22,045 nt of DNA from JAWUXM01 sp034111325 (GTDB lineage Bacteria > Pseudomonadota > Alphaproteobacteria > Rickettsiales > JABIRX01): positions 1 through 22,045 of the forward strand of contig JAWUXM010000045.1 in NCBI GenBank assembly GCA_034111325.1. The letters are read 5' to 3'. Positions 15,633 to 22,045 of this stretch are shown here, piece after piece; the first letter of the stretch is position 1, and every line of letters starts with the position of its first letter. Position numbers and translations under genes: made by a program. The notes beneath the pieces are model-generated. The model worked only from the letters and a program-made list of their open reading frames with translations. It was not told where the DNA came from and did no database searches.

Positions 15633-16214
15633 TTATATATAGTTACGAGCTATAATCTCGATTGCTTCCTTATAAGCAATATGTTCCTGATCTAATATTC
15701 TTTTTGAAAGAGTCTCAAGCAAATCATCTGCTAATATCTTCACTTTTTTCTGTATAACAATTTCACCAGAATCAACTTCTGGTACGACATAATGCACTGT
15801 ACAACCTGTCTCCTTTACTCCAGATTCCAATGCATCTCTCTGCGCGGTTGCGCCTTTAAAATCTGGCAAAAGCGATGGATGAATGTTAATCATTTGTCCT
15901 TGCCATTTATTCACAAAGTCGCTGCCTAGGATCATCATAAAACCCGCTAAACAAATTAAATTTGCTGGAGTTTGGCGAATCGCTTCATCTAATGCGATCT
16001 CAAACTCATCACGTGATGCGAAAGATTTTTTCTCAATGGATTTGGTGGGAATGTTATTTTCTCGAGCAAATTCTAACCCTTGCGCATCTGGTTTATTAGA
16101 CAATACTAAAACCACTTCAGCAGGAAATTCTGGCACTGTACAAGCCTCAATTAGCGCCCGCATATTTGAACCACGCCCAGAAATCAAAATTGCTAACTTA
16201 AGTTTTTTTATCAT
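15633..16214 (-). CDS. purN: Phosphoribosylglycinamide formyltransferase PurN
   Basis: A 193-residue enzyme that formylates GAR to FGAR with 10-formyl-tetrahydrofolate, the third step of purine synthesis. It shows the phosphate-binding SGRGSNMRAL (12-21), the active-site asparagine and histidine in INIHPSLLPDF (N110, H112), and the catalytic Asp in VDSG (D148). Where most homologues read FKGLHAHxQAL, this one reads FKGATAQRDAL, a mild local divergence. The ATG at 16214 has only an A-rich leader. The gene begins the purN-murF-mraY-murD run and is separated from purM by a 272-base gap that holds a long inverted repeat. Confidence 0.93.
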   Translation of the reverse strand: MIKKLKLAILISGRGSNMRALIEACTVPEFPAEVVLVLSNKPDAQGLEFARENNIPTKSIEKKSFASRDEFEIALDEAIRQTPANLICLAGFMMILGSDFVNKWQGQMINIHPSLLPDFKGATAQRDALESGVKETGCTVHYVVPEVDSGEIVIQKKVKILADDLLETLSKRILDQEHIAYKEAIEIIARNYI

Positions 16215-16346
16215 TTTATTTTTTTACTATTGCCACAATTGCAGAAGCCAAATAATTTGGTAACGGGATATGCCAACATTGCAAGACATGTTTAGGCTTA
16301 TAAAAAACATATGTTAGCTTCAACTCCTTGCCCCTCCACGTCACTC

Positions 16347-16444
16347 CCTGAATTCTGAAAGAATTCTAGGGGAGTCTAGGGGCAAAGAACAAAGTCATTG
16401 AATTATGTCTCCTGGATCGCCCTAGAATTCTTTCAGAATTCAGG
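16347..16444. repeat. Perfect 25-base inverted repeat in the purM-purN gap
   Basis: The arms at 16347-16371 and 16420-16444 are exact reverse complements of each other (left arm begins CCTGAATTCTG, right arm ends CAGAATTCAGG), with a 48-base spacer. Each arm is itself partly palindromic (GAATTCT and AGAATTC around GAA). A second layer, GTCAT (16394-16398) and ATGAC (16446-16450), brackets the right arm. The rest of the gap (16215-16346 and 16445-16486) holds no gene. The element looks like a small palindromic mobile repeat. It could also end purM transcripts, but the T-run of a classic terminator is missing. Confidence 0.85.
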
Positions 16445-16486
16445 CGATGACAATAGCAAGCAATGCTCCATAAATGCTAAATACAT

Positions 16487-17509
16487 CTATATCTCCACTG
16501 CCCTATCTTTCCTCGGCGTAACCTCACCAATAACACAAGCCTCCTCACCATTTTCCTCGAGGATTTCTTTAACTTGTGCAGCATTAGAACTATCTACAAT
16601 CATCACCATACCAATTCCACAATTAAATGTACGCAGCATTTCTTCATCTGACACATTAGCTCCATCTTGCAAGTAGTTGAAAATACTAGGTTTCTGCCAC
16701 GAATGCTTATCGATTCTCGCAGCTAAATTATCAGGCAAAATCCGTGGAATATTCTCTATAAAACCACCGCCCGTAATATGACATAAAGCTTTAGCAAGAT
16801 TGTGTTTTATTACTGCCAAACAAGGTTTTACGTAAATTTTCGTTGGCGTCAGCAAAACCTCGCCCAACGTACTATTCTCAAATTTATCGCTAAGTTTTGC
16901 ACCAGTTACTTCAAGAATTTTACGCACTAGCGAATAACCATTAGAATGCACACCGGAAGATTTTAGCCCTATAATTATATCACCTTCCTTAACGTCGCCT
17001 CTTGGTAAAACCCCTTCACGCTCAACCGCACCAACTGCAAAACCAGCAAGGTCATACTCACCGCCTTGATACATCCCCGGCATCTCCGCTGTCTCACCAC
17101 CAATTAACGCACAATTAGCTTTTTTGCAGCCATTAGCAATTGATTCAATAACTATACTTGCGACATCATCATCTAATTTGCCACAGGCAAAATAATCCAA
17201 GAAAAATAAAGGCTCTGCACCTTGCACGATTAAATCATTAACACACATTGCGACAAGATCTTCTCCGATCGTATCGTGCTTTCCGAGCTCATGCGCAATT
17301 TTCAATTTTGTGCCAACACCATCATTAGCTGCAACTAGAATCGGATCTTTAAATTTACATTTGGCAAGATCGAACAAACCACCAAAACCACCTAAATCAC
17401 TATCTGCTCCGAGCCGTTTAGTCATTTTTGCAAAAGGCTTTATCCTATCGACTAAGCGATTACCTTTTGCGATATCAACACCTGCATCTTCGTAAGTAAT
17501 TTTGCTCAT
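16487..17509 (-). CDS. purM: Phosphoribosylformylglycinamidine cyclo-ligase PurM
   Basis: A 340-residue enzyme that closes the imidazole ring (FGAM to AIR, using ATP) in purine synthesis. It opens with MSKITYEDAGVDIAKGNRLV, the usual start. Other motifs are AANDGVGTKLKIA, MCVNDLIVQGAEPLFFLDY, LIGGETAEMPGMY, and HITGGGFIENIPR in the C-terminal domain. I prefer the ATG at 17509 over the upstream in-frame TTG at 17524. It lies one base beyond the serS stop and matches family N-termini; the TTG would add five residues inside serS. It follows tatC and serS closely and is probably the last gene of that run. Confidence 0.94.
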   Translation of the reverse strand: MSKITYEDAGVDIAKGNRLVDRIKPFAKMTKRLGADSDLGGFGGLFDLAKCKFKDPILVAANDGVGTKLKIAHELGKHDTIGEDLVAMCVNDLIVQGAEPLFFLDYFACGKLDDDVASIVIESIANGCKKANCALIGGETAEMPGMYQGGEYDLAGFAVGAVEREGVLPRGDVKEGDIIIGLKSSGVHSNGYSLVRKILEVTGAKLSDKFENSTLGEVLLTPTKIYVKPCLAVIKHNLAKALCHITGGGFIENIPRILPDNLAARIDKHSWQKPSIFNYLQDGANVSDEEMLRTFNCGIGMVMIVDSSNAAQVKEILEENGEEACVIGEVTPRKDRAVEI

Positions 17510-17510
17510 A

Positions 17511-18776
17511 TTATTTTTTTTCAATTAATTTTACACCATTCATATAAGGCACTAAAACTTCCGGCACATTAATTGTCCCGTCTGCATTTTGATAATTCTC
17601 CAAAATAGCAACTAATGTCCGCCCTGTCGGCAAGGCTGAACCATTTAGCGTATGCACAAATTTTGTAGCCTTATCCTCTTTATAACGCGCCCTCATGCGA
17701 CGCGCTTGAAAATCACCACAATTTGAACAGCTCGAAATTTCACGATAAGTATTTTGTGATGGCAACCAAACTTCAATATCATAAGTTTTACGCGCGCAAA
17801 AACCAGTATCTCCACTACAAAGGAGCATTGTCCGATATGGTAATTTTAAACGTTTGAGAATTTCTTCAGCAATTCCTACCATGCGCTGATGTTCAGCCTC
17901 TGAGCTTTCTGCATCTGTAATCGAAACTAATTCAACTTTTGAGAATTGATGCAGGCGAATCATCCCTCTGGTATCACGCCCTGCTGAGCCAGCCTCACTT
18001 CTAAAACATGGCGTATGTGCAGTGAGACGTAACGGCAACTCACCTTTACCTAAAATCTTCTCACGCACTAAATTAGTCAGCGGCACTTCCGCCGTCGGAA
18101 TTAGCCATTTATCATCCGTTGTTTGGAATAAATCTTCAGAGAATTTTGGCAATTGCCCACTGCCATAAACCGCCTCACTTTTTACCAAAAGCGGCGTTGA
18201 AGTCTCGCTATAGCCAAATTCATTAATGTTGATATCTAACATAAAATTTGCCAAAGCTCGCTCTAACCTAGCTAAACTACCAGAAAGCGTTGCAAAACGT
18301 GCGCCTGAAATTTTCGCTGTTTGCGTAAAATCCATCAAACCCAAAGCCTCGCCCAATTCATCATGCGCTTTCGCTGCAAACTCAAACTTTATCTGCTCGC
18401 CCCATTGGCGAATTTCTTTATTAGCATCTTCGTCTGCGCCCTGTGGAACTTCACTATCTAAAACATTAGGAATAGCAGATAGAATATCGTGTAATTTTTG
18501 CTCCTCTGCGCCACCTGATTCAAGCTCCGCAATTTCACTTTTTAGCTTTTCTGCTTTGCTAAATAATTCACTAGCATCCTCACCTTTGCCTTTGGCTGCA
18601 CCGATTTCTTTGGCTATAGTGTTTTTTTGCGCTAGCAACTCTTGTAGATTTGCTTTATCGCCACGCACAATCTCATCAAGCGCTAAAATATGCTTTGCAG
18701 CAGCCTCTAGCCCACGCCTCTTCAACTCCTTATCAAACTGTTCTGAATTCTCCCTGATGTAATTTATATCATGCAT
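17511..18776 (-). CDS. serS: Seryl-tRNA synthetase
   Basis: A 421-residue class II synthetase that charges tRNA-Ser. The N-terminal tRNA-binding coiled coil spans about 1-110 (rich in Glu/Lys, with FDKELKRRGLEAAAKHILAL). The catalytic domain includes motif 2 in PCFRSEAGSAGRDTRGMIR, the TAEVPLTN stretch, and motif 3 in SALPTGRTLVAILENYQ. I choose the ATG at 18776 (MHDINYIRENSEQFD), as in homologues. The open frame continues 13 codons upstream to 18815, but that part lies inside tatC. The start overlaps the tatC stop by 8 bases. Adjacent tatC and serS genes are common in alphaproteobacteria. Confidence 0.95.
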   Translation of the reverse strand: MHDINYIRENSEQFDKELKRRGLEAAAKHILALDEIVRGDKANLQELLAQKNTIAKEIGAAKGKGEDASELFSKAEKLKSEIAELESGGAEEQKLHDILSAIPNVLDSEVPQGADEDANKEIRQWGEQIKFEFAAKAHDELGEALGLMDFTQTAKISGARFATLSGSLARLERALANFMLDININEFGYSETSTPLLVKSEAVYGSGQLPKFSEDLFQTTDDKWLIPTAEVPLTNLVREKILGKGELPLRLTAHTPCFRSEAGSAGRDTRGMIRLHQFSKVELVSITDAESSEAEHQRMVGIAEEILKRLKLPYRTMLLCSGDTGFCARKTYDIEVWLPSQNTYREISSCSNCGDFQARRMRARYKEDKATKFVHTLNGSALPTGRTLVAILENYQNADGTINVPEVLVPYMNGVKLIEKK

Positions 18777-19509
18777 TTTTGCTTTGTTTTTGAATTCTTT
18801 TACTAATAAAAACACCTAATTCATATAAGGCAACCATCGGTAAAGCAAGACCAATTTGACTGATTATATCAGGTGGAGTAATTATTGCTGCGATGATTAA
18901 AATAATCACCAGCGCATATTTCCTTTTACTCGCTAGCAGCTCATAAGAAACCAAACCAGTTTTTGCTAAAAGTGCGATAATAATCGGCAATTGGAAAGCC
19001 AAACCAAAGGCTAAAATTAGATGAGTTGAAAGTGATAAATATTCGCTAATTCGTGCCTCAAGAAGAATCGGTAAATCACCGCCTTTTGTTTCAAAACTGA
19101 TAAAAAACTTCCACGCTGCAGGAAATATAGCATAGTAACAAAGACTACTGCCCGCAATAAATAATAGTGGCGAACTCGCAAATATTCTCCAGAAAATTCG
19201 TCGTTCTTTTTTATAGAGACCCGGAGAGATAAATTTATAAAATTGCCAAATGATAAAGGGAAGAGAACAAAAAAATGCCGCGAAAGAGGCAAGTTTGAGA
19301 TAAGTGAAAAACGCCTCGGTCAAACCAGTGAAAATCAATTTACGCCCCGTTTGCCCGATATAAATATCATTGAGTGGTTTAAGCAAAAAAGCGTAAATAT
19401 TCTCCACATAGAAGTAACAAAGCGTAAAAAACCCAATAAAAACCAGAAAGGAAATTAGCAGCCTTTTGCGTAATTCAACGAGATGTTCACTGAGTGTTTG
19501 TTTAGACAT
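18769..19509 (-). CDS. tatC: Sec-independent (twin-arginine) protein translocase subunit TatC
   Basis: A 246-residue inner-membrane protein with six hydrophobic helices. With TatA/TatB it exports folded proteins bearing twin-arginine signals. It begins with the family signature LSEHLVELRKRLLIS, followed by the first helix and loop, FTGLTEAFFTYLKLA, and PFIIWQFYKFISPGLYKKER. All are typical TatC blocks, the first being part of the signal-peptide binding site. The length is normal. tatA and tatB are not next to it; the upstream neighbour is ankyrin gene 2, 88 bases away, so the usual tatABC order has been broken. It overlaps serS by 8 bases. Confidence 0.95.
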   Translation of the reverse strand: MSKQTLSEHLVELRKRLLISFLVFIGFFTLCYFYVENIYAFLLKPLNDIYIGQTGRKLIFTGLTEAFFTYLKLASFAAFFCSLPFIIWQFYKFISPGLYKKERRIFWRIFASSPLLFIAGSSLCYYAIFPAAWKFFISFETKGGDLPILLEARISEYLSLSTHLILAFGLAFQLPIIIALLAKTGLVSYELLASKRKYALVIILIIAAIITPPDIISQIGLALPMVALYELGVFISKRIQKQSKNA

Positions 19510-19597
19510 TATTTAGACATAGAGAAAATGATAAACTCTATCTATAGCAAATCTCATAAATTATATAGATATTTTTTGACGGTGGGATTTGGGCTAC

Positions 19598-21571
19598 TTA
19601 CATTACAGCACAACAACTACCCTTTTGTTGCTCTGCGACTTGTGCTGCAGCTTTTTGTTCTGCGACTTGTTCAGCATACGTTTTGCTAGGTACAATTTTC
19701 AAAGCGAGAGTATGTCTCTGAGGCACTGGATTTTCCTTAACATCACCCAAAGCCAGATCATCTCTTGTCGACTTAACTTCCTGCAACTGAGGAAGATCGT
19801 TCTCCATTATCCGTTCTGCTCGCCCTAATAGAGCTATAATTTTGCCGCTATGACCTAACTTTAATCTTATAAATTCTTTTATTGATATTTTATTTTCACC
19901 ATCCAAACTGATTGTTGACTGTAAAAAACCGTGCAGTTTTAACGGCTCTGCAGAACACGAATCTATTTTGCACTGAAAGAGCGCACAAGCAGCTTCCACA
20001 TGACCACGACCCACAGTCTCAACGAAAGCCGCATAGCCGGCCTGAGATTCTGCCCAGCCTGCCTTTATAAATTCATTAATAATCACTAACTTACCTGTTT
20101 TTCCAGCCTTTATAAAATACTCATTAAAAACTTTCACCACTTCATTGTTGTCCTTATGAATATAATCAAATACTGTTTTCTCAGTATTATCCTTAATATC
20201 TAATCGCGCCCCTGCTGCAAGCAACATTTTTACATTCTCTATTTTCCCATTCCCCACTGCAACCATGAGGGCGGTTTGCCCAAACGAATCTAATGAATTG
20301 ACATCAAAACCTGCCCTAACAAATTCATTAACTCTTCCTATACCGCCAGCTTCTTGTACAAAGTAACCCCTAAAAATATCTTTCATTTTCCCTTCCTTTT
20401 TTGCAACAAAACCTATCATGCCCTCATCCACGGTGGCACCCCTTTTTAATAACAAATTAACTATGTCCAAATTATTTGCCTTGATAGCCCAACCAAGAGC
20501 TTTCGCTCCAGATTTACTAGGTTGATTGATGTCCGCCTTTGCCTCGAGTAATATTTCTACAACCTTTATATTGTCACCAGGCTCAGATGCGAAGCACACT
20601 AAAGCTGTCCCACCTTTATCATCCAACGGCTCATTAACCAGAGCTGCATTATTATCAAAAAAAGCAGCAAGAATCTCACCTTTAAATCCACCGTCACAAT
20701 ATATAGTAAGAGTATCTTTTTTATATTGATCGATGTCTTCTGCTCTGATATTCTGCTTCGGCAATAATGGCATAGGAAGAATTTCATTTACACCTCTTAT
20801 ATCCATAATTCCGTGCTTTAATAGAAATTCTCCGAAACATATTTGTATATTGCCAATATGCCTTTTTATCTCCTCTTCAGTTGAAACAGCCTTGTCTTTT
20901 GGCAATTGTGATTCGAAAGTTTTCATTTCTCCACCTACCATTATGTTAAAAGCAATATATTGTGGTGATGATGCGATAAGTTTAGCAAATTGGCTTACTG
21001 CAATATAGGCTTTTGACTTTGAGTCATATATATGTTTATTTTTTTGATAATCCTCAGTCAAAATTTTCGCATGATGCAAACTAATATCATTCAATACTGA
21101 TAGATCATCAGGTGCATTTGTAACGATGATGGATCCTTCTGGCACTATTAAGGGATTATTTTTTATATCTTCAATAAATTGTTGCGCCCCACAACTTAAT
21201 AAATATCTAACAGAATCAGGATTGCGAGTAAAGTCTAATGCCCTAAAAAAAGCTTGAGTACTACCATAATTAGATAGTCCCGAAGTTGTATGCGTCATAC
21301 CTTTTTGCACGCTACCATGCGCATGACATATCAATATTTTTGCCTCCAGCGGAGAAAGCTGATTCAGATAGTCATCCCAAATAATCTTCAGAGTGAACGA
21401 TTCCTTACTTTCTCTTTTAGGTTGTAAATTCTTGTAAAAGTTACGATTCTCAACCCCTAACTTTCCATCAGGTAATATCACTACATCAACTTTCTTCTGA
21501 GGAGTAGCAATCGAAATACCATCTAGTGATGTTGATAGCCCTAATTTCCTTGGTGTTACTGGCTTTCTCAT
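19598..21571 (-). CDS. Ankyrin-repeat protein with putative peptidase-like N-terminus and C-terminal CaaX box
   Basis: A 657-residue protein with no signal peptide. The first 250 residues have no ankyrin repeats. They contain KILICHAHGS (78-87) and SVRYLLSCGAQ (120-130): a hydrophobic strand ending in His-Gly, then 42 residues later a strand ending in Ser-Cys-Gly. This is the spacing and shape of the His/Cys dyad of clan CD cysteine peptidases (caspase/CHAT/C80-like). Ankyrin repeats lie at about 312-390 and 425-465 (FGQTALMVAVGNGKIENVKM). The tail has an Ala/Gln/Glu helix with an internal repeat (AEQVAEQKAAAQVAEQQ) and ends GSCCAVM. CAVM is a canonical CaaX prenylation box, useful only inside a eukaryotic cell. 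It is probably a secreted host-membrane-targeted effector. The peptidase idea is an inference; the ankyrin call is firm. Confidence 0.82.
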   Translation of the reverse strand: MRKPVTPRKLGLSTSLDGISIATPQKKVDVVILPDGKLGVENRNFYKNLQPKRESKESFTLKIIWDDYLNQLSPLEAKILICHAHGSVQKGMTHTTSGLSNYGSTQAFFRALDFTRNPDSVRYLLSCGAQQFIEDIKNNPLIVPEGSIIVTNAPDDLSVLNDISLHHAKILTEDYQKNKHIYDSKSKAYIAVSQFAKLIASSPQYIAFNIMVGGEMKTFESQLPKDKAVSTEEEIKRHIGNIQICFGEFLLKHGIMDIRGVNEILPMPLLPKQNIRAEDIDQYKKDTLTIYCDGGFKGEILAAFFDNNAALVNEPLDDKGGTALVCFASEPGDNIKVVEILLEAKADINQPSKSGAKALGWAIKANNLDIVNLLLKRGATVDEGMIGFVAKKEGKMKDIFRGYFVQEAGGIGRVNEFVRAGFDVNSLDSFGQTALMVAVGNGKIENVKMLLAAGARLDIKDNTEKTVFDYIHKDNNEVVKVFNEYFIKAGKTGKLVIINEFIKAGWAESQAGYAAFVETVGRGHVEAACALFQCKIDSCSAEPLKLHGFLQSTISLDGENKISIKEFIRLKLGHSGKIIALLGRAERIMENDLPQLQEVKSTRDDLALGDVKENPVPQRHTLALKIVPSKTYAEQVAEQKAAAQVAEQQKGSCCAVM

Positions 21572-21599
21572 ATCTCTCTCTTTTTAGTTCTCTGCCAAC

Positions 21600-21608
21600 A
21601 TTATAACA
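21600..21608 (-). promoter_or_regulatory. Extended -10 promoter of ankyrin gene 2
   Basis: On the minus strand TGTTATAAT (21608-21600) is a perfect extended -10 (TGnTATAAT), with the ankyrin start codon 28 bases downstream. No good -35 is present, which is usual for extended -10 promoters. The larger motif TATGTTATAAT recurs as TATGTTATAGT and TATGTTATGAT at the other two promoters. Confidence 0.6.
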
Positions 21609-21733
21609 TAAAAAGGAGTGCGGGAAAAGCCGTAAAACAAAAAAGCGACAAGAATACAATGTGGAATTGTCTTGTAGAGAATAAGAGAGGAATTTTCTAT
21701 TTTAGGCTGTGCGAGATACGGATATTAATGGTT

Positions 21734-21940
21734 TCATCTGGAATTTACAGATAATTGCGTCAAACTTTCGCTACGACCTTCTTCTGAAATACGTTGTTGC
21801 CATGAGCCCTCCCCTAAGCAATATTCCCCGACAATATTACTTAAAACCTTAGGAAGCCTTACATCCAACTCTGCTCTTAAAGACTCTGCATAACCTTCAA
21901 CATTACGGAACTTTATCAATCTGATTAGATTTGATAGCAT
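21734..21940 (-). CDS. Small protein of unknown function (68 residues)
   Basis: I do not recognise this protein. The ATG is at 21940 and the stop at 21734. The sequence is charged and helical, with LRAELDVRLPKVLSNIVGEY (22-40 region) followed by CLGEG; there is no signal peptide and no membrane helix. The LPxxLSxIVxEY pattern recalls short helical segments at the edges of ankyrin proteins in intracellular bacteria, so it might be the stump of a decayed ankyrin gene. The main support for its being expressed is the promoter at 22002-22030, which closely matches that of ankyrin gene 1. The Shine-Dalgarno is weak. Confidence 0.45.
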   Translation of the reverse strand: MLSNLIRLIKFRNVEGYAESLRAELDVRLPKVLSNIVGEYCLGEGSWQQRISEEGRSESLTQLSVNSR

Positions 21941-21970
21941 TGTGTAATTTTTGTGTAATGTCTTGCCTCA

Positions 21971-22007
21971 TATGATGCCTCATTAAAATTATTAATTAGG
22001 CATCATA
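21971..22007. repeat. Inverted repeat spanning the -10 of the small gene
   Basis: TATGATGCCT (21971-21980) and AGGCATCATA (21998-22007) are perfect 10-base inverted arms separated by 17 bases. The right arm contains the whole -10 box. Position and spacing are like those of the inverted repeat at ankyrin gene 1 (6555-6588), but the arm sequence differs. Confidence 0.5.
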
Positions 22008-22030
22008 ACATATTTTTGAGACCTGCACAA
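22002..22030 (-). promoter_or_regulatory. Sigma-70-type promoter of the small gene, matching that of ankyrin gene 1
   Basis: On the minus strand, TTGTGC (22030-22025) and TATGAT (22007-22002) are exactly 17 bases apart. The spacer AGGTCTCAAAAATATGT differs from that of ankyrin gene 1 at only two positions. The ORF starts 61 bases downstream. Confidence 0.6.
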
Positions 22031-22045
22031 CTGTTAGTTGAGTTT

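Noticed and set aside
15883..16263. 126-codon plus-strand frame opposite purN
   Set aside because: Antisense shadow of a clear purN gene; composition is unlike a protein and there is no start signal.
18226..18762. 178-codon plus-strand frame opposite serS
   Set aside because: It lies entirely antisense to the coiled-coil and core region of serS, is rich in Ser/Ala as expected from reading that region backwards, and has no family resemblance.
18777..18815. Upstream extension of serS by 13 codons
   Set aside because: It lies inside tatC; homologues begin at MHDINYIRE-like sequence.
19576..19603. TTGACG on the plus strand after ankyrin gene 2, a possible promoter
   Set aside because: No proper -10 at the right distance and no plus-strand gene follows.

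Overview
This window looks like a chromosomal piece of an obligate intracellular alphaproteobacterium of the Rickettsiales/Holosporales type. I infer this from its low G+C (estimated by eye), two large ankyrin-repeat proteins with eukaryote-like motifs, decayed insertion sequences, palindromic repeats of the 'Rickettsia palindromic element' kind, and alphaproteobacterial housekeeping genes. It still makes peptidoglycan (murF, mraY, murD), exports LPS (lptD), makes purines (purN, purM), attaches lipoate (lipB) and has twin-arginine export (tatC). The exact genus cannot be told from the sequence alone.

Layout, left to right. 1-335: the 5' part of an IS3-type transposase gene running off the left edge, then a short gene scrap. 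583-1375: a two-helix potassium-channel-like protein and a convergent CHMI/tautomerase-family protein. 1502-4037: a broken metallo-beta-lactamase-fold gene followed by a nucleoside/AMP phosphorylase and a PRPP synthetase, the last two joined by a 4-base overlap. 4095-6542: ankyrin protein 1, with an F-box-like segment. 6661-7156: remains of an IS1380-type element. 7205-8551: secreted MsrB-MsrA fusion, tRNA-Glu and tRNA-Leu on the minus strand. 8308-8858: about three and a half copies of a roughly 125-base palindromic element around the tRNAs. 8924-11813: lipB overlapping lptD on the plus strand.

11819-19509 is a tightly packed minus-strand block read right to left: tatC-serS-purM, a 272-base gap holding a perfect 25-base inverted repeat, then purN-murF-mraY-murD, mostly with overlapping or nearly touching ends. 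19598-21571 is ankyrin protein 2, with a possible clan CD cysteine-peptidase-like N-terminal domain and a canonical C-terminal CaaX prenylation box. 21734-21940 is a small unknown protein.

The most interesting signals are the effector-like ankyrin proteins (F-box-like segment in one; putative His/Cys dyad plus CaaX in the other), a promoter sequence shared by ankyrin gene 1 and the small gene at the right end (with a related -10 in front of ankyrin gene 2), and palindromic elements next to tRNA genes whose arms show compensatory base changes.
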